From the IMG/VR virus record IMGVR_UViG_3300009506_000146, positions 1 through 28,813 of that record: a DNA stretch of 28,813 nt. One strand, given 5' to 3'. This DNA comes from a virus. The position numbers and the translations under genes are program-made. Shown piece after piece: positions 18,897 to 24,935 of this stretch. The notes beneath the pieces were generated by a model. It did no database searches, was not told the origin of the DNA, and worked only from the letters and a program-made list of their open reading frames with translations. Each line of letters opens with the position of its first letter. Within the stretch, counting starts at the first letter, position 1.

Positions 18897-18925
18897 CCCT
18901 GTCAAAATACATTGACAGGGCTTTT
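18897..18925 (+). terminator. Terminator, GTCAA...TTGAC type
   Basis: CCCTGTCAA / TTGACAGGG, 9-bp stem, then CTTTTC; same design as 17936. Confidence 0.75.
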
Positions 18926-18945
18926 CGTGCCCAGAGGGCGTTTAC

Positions 18946-19020
18946 GTAAGTCGTTGAGTATCAACGGGTTACGTTTGTGTGCTGCACACTTTCGTAAGTA
19001 GTTGAAGGGCAGGCACTTAC
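18946..19020 (+). repeat. Quadripartite intergenic element, copy 17
   Basis: GTAAGTCGTTGA, GTA, TCAACGGGTTAC, centre GTGTGCTGCACAC, GTAAGTAGTTGA, AGGG, CAGGCACTTAC. One of the two most regular copies. Confidence 0.8.
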
Positions 19021-19030
19021 GTGCCCGCCC
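19007..19030. terminator. Hairpin after the 19038 gene
   Basis: GGGC-GGCAC-TTAC-GTGCC-GCCC: a long stem whose 5' arm contains half-site 4 of copy 17. Confidence 0.65.
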
Positions 19031-19037
19031 ATTCTAA

Positions 19038-19250
19038 CTAGTAATTGTGGCCAAAGTAGGCGTCAAGGTCCTGCCCCGTGGGGTCGTCGTCCATTACCCG
19101 ATGCATCCCCCTGATACAGGACTTGCAGAGGGAAGAACGCGAATTACGCGGCAGACGCCTGCCACAACGCGCACAAGGGTATCTGCCCTCAGAATCAGGG
19201 CACTCACCAGCCGCGTGTCCGCAGCATGGCCAATCTTCACAACGTGACAT
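19038..19250 (-). CDS. Double zinc-knuckle small protein
   Basis: A 70-residue protein with two Cys-rich units: RCEDWPCCGHAAGECPDSEG (3-22) and CARCGRRLP...SSLCKSC (26-45). The order RCED-PCCGH...CP...GR-PC-RCG...SS-C--C is recurrent in phages and plasmids; zinc binding is expected and its partner is unknown. It has a strong site AGGAG five bases before the ATG and follows the 19259 gene closely, so it is the second gene of that unit. Confidence 0.7.
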   Translation of the reverse strand: MSRCEDWPCCGHAAGECPDSEGRYPCARCGRRLPRNSRSSLCKSCIRGMHRVMDDDPTGQDLDAYFGHNY

Positions 19251-19258
19251 AGTAACTC

Positions 19259-19687
19259 CTATTCGTAATGGGGTGCGGGTTCATGAGAGTTATCGAGGCT
19301 CCCCATAGTCTCCTCAACAACAATTTCCAACGTGCCGCCATCATCCCACCCCGTGGGAATGTAACCCTCAGGGCAGTTAGCGGGGCAGGGTTCGCTATCC
19401 TCGTCAGGCAGGCTAGCCATCGCACGGGCACGCTGAGGCGCTTCTTGCGCGTTCTGGCGCTCTACCTCCACCTTGGCGCTTTCGAGCCACTGGGAGGCAG
19501 CCTCGTGCGAAAGAAAGGGCTTACTACCCACAAGCTCGCGACGGTCATACCACCAGCCGCCCTCCTCAGGCCCGCCAAAACAGCGGCAATGCCTGTAGAC
19601 AGAAACGAAGGCAGGCTGTGATTGCACGTAATCAGGCTGCGCGGCAACATAGTCCGCGAGCCGTTCCATCAGTTCATGGTTTTGCAT
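19259..19687 (-). CDS. Conserved phage protein (142 aa), near-leaderless
   Basis: A 142-residue protein starting MQNHELMERLADYVAAQPDY. The motif CFGGPEEGGWWYDRRELV (about 36-53) and the C-terminal HYE recur in phage hypothetical proteins: GGPEEGGWWYD is a recognisable signature, function unknown. The central part is a charged helix (AASQWLESAKVEVERQNAQE), the end is acidic. First gene of a two-gene unit with 19038. Confidence 0.65.
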   Translation of the reverse strand: MQNHELMERLADYVAAQPDYVQSQPAFVSVYRHCRCFGGPEEGGWWYDRRELVGSKPFLSHEAASQWLESAKVEVERQNAQEAPQRARAMASLPDEDSEPCPANCPEGYIPTGWDDGGTLEIVVEETMGSLDNSHEPAPHYE

Positions 19688-19696
19688 AGCAAGGCC

Positions 19697-19725
19697 AAGA
19701 TATCACAGGTTCGAATTAATATCAA
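19697..19725 (-). promoter_or_regulatory. Near-leaderless promoter (19687 gene)
   Basis: Minus strand TTGATA (19725-19720), 17 bases, TATCTT (19702-19697), nine bases, ATG. Confidence 0.65.
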
Positions 19726-19789
19726 TAAATATCTTCCCATAATAGGAGTAAATACGCCAAATATCCTGTCGGCCCGTCGCTTGACGTTC

Positions 19790-19864
19790 GTAAGTCGTTG
19801 ACTATCAAGGGGTTATGAAAGTGTGCCCCGCACTTTTGTAAGTCGTTGATAATCAGGCACTTAC
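19790..19864 (+). repeat. Quadripartite intergenic element, copy 18
   Basis: The clearest copy: GTAAGTCGTTGA (19790), CTA, TCAAGGGGTTAT, centre GTGTGCCCCGCAC, GTAAGTCGTTGA (19838), TAA, TCAGGCACTTAC. Half-sites 1 and 3 are identical. Confidence 0.8.
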
Positions 19865-19898
19865 AACTTCGCATGTGAACTTTTCCGTCAAGTAATGA

Positions 19899-19914
19899 GG
19901 GACACGCGTGTCCC
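19899..19914. terminator. Perfect 16-base palindrome, possible terminator
   Basis: GGGACACGCGTGTCCC, 30 bases after the minus-strand microgene at 19945. It has no loop and no T run, so a protein site is also possible. Confidence 0.4.
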
Positions 19915-19944
19915 GCTCACACGTGCCCCCCGGTGACTATGCAA

Positions 19945-20016
19945 CTACTTGCGCGGGAAAGCCTTAGGTAGAATAGCCCACAGCGTCAAGAGTACTATAA
20001 TTGCCATGATTAGCAT
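19945..20016 (-). CDS. 23-residue membrane microprotein
   Basis: One hydrophobic helix, MLIMAIIVLLTLWAILP, then KAFPRK. A purine-rich site (GAAAGG) lies nine bases upstream of the ATG. It shares the ML-I start and PRK end with the 8642-8710 microprotein. No other gene lies in this gap; the 20105 gene is 88 bases upstream on the same strand. Confidence 0.5.
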   Translation of the reverse strand: MLIMAIIVLLTLWAILPKAFPRK

Positions 20017-20104
20017 TGTCTCGCCTTTCTTTCTTGTGGGATTCTTGGCAAAATGAACCATACAAGTACAACGTGAAACCCACTATAAAGAATTAGTAAT
20101 GTTG

Positions 20105-20359
20105 CTAACATAAAGTTTCTCCCCTTATCTTTTCGAGATTATCTGGGGTACAAAGTACAGTTTTTTCCTCAAGTTCAAAAGCCCACAAAAACCTTGACCA
20201 TGCTAACTTTCCAAATCCGCGCATTTTCGTCAAGGTGCTTTTTGCGTACGTCGCATTGTCAATTAGCCATTGTCTCTTGTAACCATGGCTAGATTGTGGG
20301 TTGTAATCTCCCCTTGTCTCGCGCTCTAGAAATGCCTCAATTTCGCTCAATTTTCGCAT
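20105..20359 (-). CDS. Small helical protein (84 aa)
   Basis: An 84-residue protein starting MRKLSEIEAFLERETRGDYN. It contains LTKMRGFGKLAWSRFLWAFE, where MRGFGKLAW looks like part of a helix-hairpin-helix (G-G) DNA-contact motif, though only one is present. ATG 20359 is chosen because it has AAAGG six bases upstream; a frame 12 codons longer starts inside a perfect hairpin. Probably in the 20418 operon, reached by read-through. Confidence 0.55.
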   Translation of the reverse strand: MRKLSEIEAFLERETRGDYNPQSSHGYKRQWLIDNATYAKSTLTKMRGFGKLAWSRFLWAFELEEKTVLCTPDNLEKIRGETLC

Positions 20360-20378
20360 ATGTGGCCTTTTTATTAAT

Positions 20379-20402
20379 GGGGGGTATGTTGCCATACCCC
20401 CC
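20379..20402. terminator. Perfect 10-bp hairpin between two minus-strand genes
   Basis: GGGGGGTATG-TTGC-CATACCCCCC. It has no U run in the minus direction, so it may be an RNA-stabilising or processing stem rather than a full terminator. Confidence 0.55.
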
Positions 20403-20417
20403 GAGGTTAACGGCTAT

Positions 20418-20927
20418 TTAATCCTCAATTGCGGGAGGCAATTCCCCCTCAATGTTGGTTAAGTTGTCCGCATAGGGAAACTTCACTTTCGGAGTTGTGG
20501 CAGGTTTGCCATTACCCTTTGAAAGCCTGCTAGCCTTAATGGCTCGAATTTGTGCAGGTGTTGCTTCAATCCCATCGACGTAGTAAACAAGCTTAGTTGT
20601 CCGACAAGACTTGAGCATAACCTCATTTCTCCCGGTAGCCAGATTAACAAACACACAAGGATTGTCAGTCGCTTGCCTTAGGGGAGTTGTGGAAGGTTGC
20701 CAAGCTGGATTAAGCCTTAGCGCTTCCCTCTGGTACCAGTCCATTGTACAAGCTTGACCTGCTATAACCTGATAAACAGAAACGTGACCCCACAAGGGAT
20801 TCTTATCCTTTCCACGTCCCTTTTTCAGGTTGTGTTGACTCCACCATTCTGGGGTTGGCTGATACGGGAACGAATAGCAACAACCGTTCTTAATGTCTTC
20901 GAGGTTTACTGTTTTTTGCGTTTGCAT
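20418..20927 (-). CDS. Hypothetical protein (169 aa)
   Basis: A 169-residue protein starting MQTQKTVNLEDIKNGCCYSF. Features: PYQPTPEWWSQHNLKKGRGK, WGHVSVYQVIAGQACTMDWY, then TDNPCVFVNLATGRNEVMLK and a basic linker (IKASRLSKGNGKPATTPKVK). A Trp-rich alpha/beta protein without recognised family. ATG 20927 follows a purine-rich region (AAAGGAAAAAGAGA); a longer frame begins in non-coding-like sequence. The promoter is unclear. Confidence 0.6.
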   Translation of the reverse strand: MQTQKTVNLEDIKNGCCYSFPYQPTPEWWSQHNLKKGRGKDKNPLWGHVSVYQVIAGQACTMDWYQREALRLNPAWQPSTTPLRQATDNPCVFVNLATGRNEVMLKSCRTTKLVYYVDGIEATPAQIRAIKASRLSKGNGKPATTPKVKFPYADNLTNIEGELPPAIED

Positions 20928-21280
20928 AGTCTCTTTTTCCTTTCGGTTTTTGTCCTTTACTGGACACAAACAATTTACCAGAAGCTACAAGGTGCGCAAC
21001 AATTATATTTATCGATAGATATGAATTGGCCTAAAAGGTTGTGAGCCAATTACTTATAAAAACTTTTTTGCCTCTGAATGTGGATTGACAAATGAGGTTT
21101 TCCGCTCGAAATGGTGTTGACATGTGCTTTTTGTGGCATGCAATATGCTTCAGATAGCAAGACACGTGCCAGTTTTTGAAAAAATATCTTGCATAAATAT
21201 TCGCGAGGCGCGGGGGGGGCTTCAATTGATAGCGCAGCAGATTTTTCCAAACATACCATAAATACCATACATAACCAACA

Positions 21281-21322
21281 ACCAATATACTCAGAACCAA
21301 TATACTCAATACTCAATACTCA
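21281..21322 (+). repeat. Tandem ATACTCA repeats
   Basis: ACCAATATACTCA at 21281 and 21296, then ATACTCA three times end to end from 21302 to 21322. Confidence 0.65.
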
Positions 21323-21441
21323 ACAACATATATAGACCTATATAGATGAACAAGATATATACCCAGTAACATATAACCTGCTATATCACGAAGTACAACA
21401 GAAATGTTGTAAATCGTGTTTAATAATTAAATATAGAAAAA

Positions 21442-21503
21442 CCTCTGAGGGTCAAAATACGGACGGCCTCCTTTAAATTCAAACACTTTATACAAGAAAC
21501 TCG
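21442..21503. repeat. Duplicated element, copy A
   Basis: TCAAAATACGGACGG (21452-21466) followed after about 18 bases by ACTTTATACAAGAAACTCG; CTTTATAC / GTATAAAG form an inverted repeat here. Confidence 0.65.
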
Positions 21504-21596
21504 TATAAAGGTAAAGTTGCAAGTAAATATTAAAGTTACAAGTTAGCCCCGGCGCGAAAAATCGAAAATATAAATATCTTTAGATATGCGCAAAAC

Positions 21597-21656
21597 CCTT
21601 TAGGCTCAAAATACGGACGGGCCTTTCGTTTTTCAAGACTTTTTATAAGAAATTCG
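21597..21656. repeat. Duplicated element, copy B
   Basis: The identical 15-mer TCAAAATACGGACGG (21606-21620) followed after about 17 bases by ACTTTTTATAAGAAATTCG, 154 bases from copy A. Confidence 0.65.
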
Positions 21657-21699
21657 AGCGTGGAAGCTATTTAAAGTGCGGGGAATGCGTACTATAATG

Positions 21700-21909
21700 C
21701 TACTTTAGCTGGCGGTCAATCCAAGCTTGGATGAACGGGCCATAAACGATAAATACAACAACTAAGGCCACCAGAGCTATTCCTACAGCAAGCAGCACGA
21801 AATTTCTATCATATGCAACAAACCAAGCTATGAAAAGAAGAGCCAGAACTGCTAGGGTCCTTAAAACCGAGAAAATGCCAAGAGCAAGCCGCGCAAGTAA
21901 TTTTTTCAT
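21700..21909 (-). CDS. Two-helix small membrane protein
   Basis: A 69-residue protein: basic N-terminus (MKKLLARLALG), hydrophobic helices at about 10-32 and 38-60 joined by YDRN, and a basic end (DRQLK). Charge pattern and size are holin-like, and the neighbouring adhesin is a late-type gene, but no lysin is seen beside it, so this is inference only. Its ATG overlaps the stop of the 21906 gene (ATGA). Confidence 0.6.
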   Translation of the reverse strand: MKKLLARLALGIFSVLRTLAVLALLFIAWFVAYDRNFVLLAVGIALVALVVVFIVYGPFIQAWIDRQLK

Positions 21910-22103
21910 TTAATACCTTTTTGTTGCAAACCCACTTCAGTTGCCTCCCTTATCCATACGGGCATCTGGTCTGAATTTTGATTGGTCTTATTATTCTGGA
22001 TTTGAGAGTCCATTTCAGCCCGAATGTCCACCAAAAGGTTGGCGGGCAGGTAAGGCGAAATCAACACAAACCCCTGATAGATAAGAGATTGCCGCGTTAA
22101 CAC
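21906..22103 (-). CDS. Small protein (65 aa), leaderless with GTG start
   Basis: A 65-residue protein starting MLTRQSLIYQGFVLISPYLP (GTG read as Met) with a polar helical end (MDSQIQNNKTNQNSDQMPVW). The promoter puts the -10 box exactly six bases before the GTG, so the leaderless arrangement is kept even with a non-ATG start. Two-gene unit with 21700. Unknown function. Confidence 0.6.
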   Translation of the reverse strand: MLTRQSLIYQGFVLISPYLPANLLVDIRAEMDSQIQNNKTNQNSDQMPVWIREATEVGLQQKGIK

Positions 22104-22109
22104 AAGAAA

Positions 22110-22138
22110 ATAGTATCAATTTTTTGGATAATTGTCAA
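22110..22138 (-). promoter_or_regulatory. Promoter for a leaderless mRNA with GTG start
   Basis: Minus strand TTGACA (22138-22133), 17 bases, TACTAT (22115-22110), six bases, GTG 22103. Confidence 0.75.
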
Positions 22139-22139
22139 G

Positions 22140-23792
22140 CTAGACTATTTGATTGGTGCAAATATTCAAGCTCCAGCCGCTTTCAAGAACACCGCTATCG
22201 CCGGGAGAAGCGTCATAGACATAGAGCGACCATGTACCATTAGGACTATACCCCGTAAGACTACTAAGGTAACCGCCGTATGGTAAACTGGGTGCCGGGG
22301 ATGGAAGTTCATATGTAGCCGAGCCATCCGGTTTAAAAATACCGCCGCTAGTACCGTTCCAAGTTGTAGCGGCGTCGTCATCAAATGTCACAATAGCGCC
22401 AGAAACGGAATTAGAACTGCCTCTAAACTTTAAGAATTCACATTTTTGTCCTGAGGGACTAGTTAACAGAAAAACGGTATCGCCGGGATAAGTATGAGTA
22501 AACCCACTTAAGGAAACTACAACTTTGTATGTAGTACCGGTCAAACCACTGATTTCAATAGTCGAAGGATAAGGAATACCAGTAGCGTCATCTTGGATAG
22601 TAATCAAAGAAGAATTACCAAAATCACCAGAATAGTAAGTGACATCGATATTAGCCACGCCGCTAACATGACTGCCATATTTATAAGCGCCCGTCCATTC
22701 AACGCCTGTGCCGCCATTCCAATCTGCCAACCATTGTTCTTCAGTAGGTAACGAATTAAGCCAGAAAGCCATTTCGTCAATTCTCGAATCGGATGGCAAG
22801 TTTTGTCCAAGGAAATCATAAATACTCTTAGCAAAAGTTAGTATTCCTGTAAATCCAGAGCTAATCGTTGCATTATTATCTAGCTTAATAAAGAAGCCAC
22901 TGTTTTGTCTGACACCAAAGATAACGCGATGCCAAGCAAGGTCTGCTGGCCATGCAGTAGCCAAACTAGCCCAAAGAGCGCCACTAGCAAGAATGCCCCT
23001 GAGGAATAAACCGCTATTATAGATGAACCCAGCATCCACGCGCCAATCTGCGCCTGCTGTAACGCTTACTGGGTCAAGAACAATACCACCCGTTAAGTCA
23101 GCCTGTTGTACCCAAAGTCTAACTGCAAAACTACTATCATATATGGGTAATGCACCAGCAAGAGTATCATATTCAACATACTGCCCCAAAGACCAACCAG
23201 AATTGATAACACCACTGGTTATGGAAGCACTATTTGAAGTGTACTTAAACAATTCAATACCCCTCATGACATCTATAGTGTTTTGGTTACTTGCACCTTC
23301 AAAGGGCCACAAGGCATACATCGGCGCTTCAACCCCAGTATTATCTATGTAAGAAAGACCATGAATGGTATAGTTATAAGTATTGTTCCCAGAGACATTC
23401 GAAACACCATAAATAGAATAAGACCAAGTATCTCCAGTGGTCACGCGGCTTAACCCTTCAATCATGTAACCGGTAGCATTAGAAATATCAGCAACACTAT
23501 AGATTGGATTAGTAAAGCGCAAATTTAAGAACGAAATACCAGACGTTATCTCGGTATCCGTCTGATATAGACGACCTCTGGGATACAATTTCTTTTGTTG
23601 GGTAGCGTACGGAACTACATAAACGCGAGTTAGGGTAGTATCATCATGTTGGGTATAGATATTGATACCTGAGCCGGGAAAATATCCAGAAGCAGTGCCG
23701 CTTGCTCCAGAAACAAAATCAGCCTCGGTTTGGCCGGTATACGTTTCATGCAAGCTCCACTCAAAATGCGTTGTTGTGCCGCTGGAATACAT
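22140..23792 (-). CDS. Adhesin or tail-fibre-like protein with LamG and P domains
   Basis: A 550-residue beta-rich protein, poor in Cys and Lys, rich in Ser/Gly/Thr/Tyr. Residues about 1-170 are repetitive beta strands (SGYFPGSGINIYT, ATGYMIEGLSRVTTGDTWSY). About 175-365 looks like a concanavalin A/LamG-like fold (LWPFEG at the start, AWHRVIFGVRQNSGFFIKLD, RIDEMAFWLNSLPTEEQW). About 395-548 resembles a proprotein-convertase P domain, with FLLTSPSGQKCEF and the terminal NGTWSLYVYDASPGDSGVLE. Such domains bind carbohydrate or surface polymers in phage tail proteins. It is placed alone on the minus strand, away from visible tail genes. No signal peptide. Confidence 0.7.
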   Translation of the reverse strand: MYSSGTTTHFEWSLHETYTGQTEADFVSGASGTASGYFPGSGINIYTQHDDTTLTRVYVVPYATQQKKLYPRGRLYQTDTEITSGISFLNLRFTNPIYSVADISNATGYMIEGLSRVTTGDTWSYSIYGVSNVSGNNTYNYTIHGLSYIDNTGVEAPMYALWPFEGASNQNTIDVMRGIELFKYTSNSASITSGVINSGWSLGQYVEYDTLAGALPIYDSSFAVRLWVQQADLTGGIVLDPVSVTAGADWRVDAGFIYNSGLFLRGILASGALWASLATAWPADLAWHRVIFGVRQNSGFFIKLDNNATISSGFTGILTFAKSIYDFLGQNLPSDSRIDEMAFWLNSLPTEEQWLADWNGGTGVEWTGAYKYGSHVSGVANIDVTYYSGDFGNSSLITIQDDATGIPYPSTIEISGLTGTTYKVVVSLSGFTHTYPGDTVFLLTSPSGQKCEFLKFRGSSNSVSGAIVTFDDDAATTWNGTSGGIFKPDGSATYELPSPAPSLPYGGYLSSLTGYSPNGTWSLYVYDASPGDSGVLESGWSLNICTNQIV

Positions 23793-23862
23793 TAACTACG
23801 CATTATATTACACAAAAAACAGTGTAATTTAAGATAGCTACCTACAATAGGTTAGTAGTATA
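23793..23862. promoter_or_regulatory. Divergent late-type promoter region with inverted GTGTAAT
   Basis: ATTACAC (23807-23813) and GTGTAAT (23822-23828) form an inverted pair eight bases apart. On the minus strand GTGTAA-TATAAT ends nine bases before the adhesin ATG. No TTGAC -35 box is present, unlike the early promoters. Confidence 0.5.
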
Positions 23863-24603
23863 ATGAAAAAAGACCATTCTCCGTATATTTATCAACGAGA
23901 TAAACTTAAACAAAAAATCATCATACACGACAAAATCCCTTGGACTCAGAAACAAAGACAATTTCTTGAATTATCCCTCAAAAAGAACATGAGAATAATT
24001 TTTGTCAAAGGACCAGCAGGAACTTCCAAAACTATCATGGCTGTCTACGCCGCCTTAAAGTTACTTAACGAAGGAATCATTACTGATATTATCTACATTC
24101 GTTCCGCCGTTGAAAGTTCGGATGCCAAGATTGGTTATCTTCCCGGCGATGCAGACGAGAAGCTACACTTCTATAACATGCCGTTCATGGACAAGCTGGA
24201 AGAGCTTCTATCCAAGGCAGACATAGATATGCTGGAAAAAGACAAGCGCGTGTCGATGCATCCCGTAAACTTTTCTCGTGGTATGAACTGGAATAAGAAG
24301 GCTATTATCTTTGATGAAGTGCAAAATAGCAGCCGCAAGGAAATCATTACTGTACTAACTAGGTTAGGCGAATATAGTCGTTGTTTTGTTTTAGCCGACC
24401 CATTACAAACAGACCTGCCGACTAACAGAAGCGGGGCCTTTCAAGAAGTAACTGGTTTATTTCAAGGACCGGAAAGTCAAGACATGGGAATTTATACCTT
24501 CGAGTTCGGTATAGGGGATATTGTCAGGTCTAAGCTCGTCCGCTTTTTAGTTTCCCAGTTCGAGAAGCTGAAGCCTTTGAACGGTAACGGGAATGGCCAT
24601 TAA
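23863..24603 (+). CDS. PhoH-like ATPase
   Basis: A 246-residue P-loop NTPase of the PhoH family. Walker A GPAGTSKT (50-57), AVYAALKLLNEG after it, IYIRSAVESSDAKIGYLPGD (PhoH RP-V-AGE-LGFLPGD equivalent), Walker B AIIFDEVQN (147-155), and FVLADPLQTDLP (the GD--Q-DLP motif). PhoH proteins are RNA/DNA-linked ATPases, common in phages, with no settled role. No Shine-Dalgarno site is obvious. It opens the late plus-strand block. Confidence 0.85.
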   Translation: MKKDHSPYIYQRDKLKQKIIIHDKIPWTQKQRQFLELSLKKNMRIIFVKGPAGTSKTIMAVYAALKLLNEGIITDIIYIRSAVESSDAKIGYLPGDADEKLHFYNMPFMDKLEELLSKADIDMLEKDKRVSMHPVNFSRGMNWNKKAIIFDEVQNSSRKEIITVLTRLGEYSRCFVLADPLQTDLPTNRSGAFQEVTGLFQGPESQDMGIYTFEFGIGDIVRSKLVRFLVSQFEKLKPLNGNGNGH

Positions 24604-24892
24604 CGCGCACCAATAAACCCATTTTCTTTAATAAAGTCATGACGCTACTGGCAAATTGGGAAACATTTGTCTCACAACTTTCAAAGAAAAAAGCGTGGGC
24701 CATTTCGTGTATAATTGTTTCAATCATACGGTAATCGCCCTGCCCATTTTCTAACCTAATGAATGCACCGTCTTTATTTGGAGAATCGCAAATTCCAAAA
24801 CAAACTGTCCCATCAGGTTTAACGACTTTTTTTTGTAAAACAACTATATAGGGGGTTCTCTTGTAAGTCTTGAATTTGTGAACAACTTTCAC
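24530..24892 (-). CDS. HExxH putative metallopeptidase
   Basis: A 120-residue protein read from GTG 24892. The motif ETIIHEMAHAFFFES (58-72) is a zinc-peptidase HExxH helix; Glu and Cys residues follow (ESCETNVSQF) that might give the third ligand. The front part has strands (TPYIVVLQKKVV, CFGICDSPN). SprT-like or structural-protein proteases of phages have similar short domains. Its 3' end overlaps the PhoH 3' end by 74 bases on the opposite strand. Small size and unusual position make activity uncertain. Confidence 0.6.
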   Translation of the reverse strand: MKVVHKFKTYKRTPYIVVLQKKVVKPDGTVCFGICDSPNKDGAFIRLENGQGDYRMIETIIHEMAHAFFFESCETNVSQFASSVMTLLKKMGLLVRVNGHSRYRSKASASRTGKLKSGRA

Positions 24893-24900
24893 TTTCTTAG

Positions 24901-24920
24901 TATTACACGTAATATATAGG
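24901..24920. promoter_or_regulatory. Divergent late-type promoter region
   Basis: The near-palindrome ATTACACGTAAT (24902-24913) lies between divergent genes. Minus strand reads GTGTAATACTAAG, plus strand CGTAATATATAGG, both like the 23807-23828 motif. Confidence 0.45.
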
Positions 24921-24935
24921 TGGATAACTCCAAAT

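Larger units (their letters stand above)
20928..21699. other. 770-base AT-rich non-coding region with short repeats
   Basis: No convincing gene on either strand; open frames of 60-90 codons near 21031-21316 have no start signals and low-complexity sequence. The region holds a G8 run (21212-21219), tandem ATACTCA repeats (21281-21322), a duplicated element (21442/21597), AAAGTTRCAAGT repeats at 21513 and 21532, and long A/T stretches. It divides the small-gene region from the adhesin and packaging genes, and could be an origin or a late control region. Confidence 0.55.

Noticed and set aside
19268-19621. 117-codon plus-strand frame
   Set aside because: Antisense to the conserved GGPEEGGWWY protein, which has a promoter and family-like motifs.
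19706-19716. GGTTCGAAT resembling a tRNA T-loop
   Set aside because: It is the spacer of the 19687 promoter and no other tRNA part surrounds it.
5197-19864. CRISPR array
   Set aside because: The repeats are separated by genes of different sizes, vary in sequence and lack short unique spacers; no cas gene is present.
5197-19864. Integron attC sites
   Set aside because: The palindromic layout is reminiscent, but the half-sites do not fit the RYYYAAC/GTTRRRY core boxes, genes lie in both orientations, and no integron integrase is visible.
20360-20395. Earlier ATG (20395) for the 20105 gene
   Set aside because: It lies in the arm of a perfect 10-bp hairpin; ATG 20359 has a good ribosome site.
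21031-21316. Two overlapping minus-strand open frames of about 90 codons
   Set aside because: Low-complexity AT-rich sequence with tandem repeats, no promoter or ribosome site, and two frames equally open.
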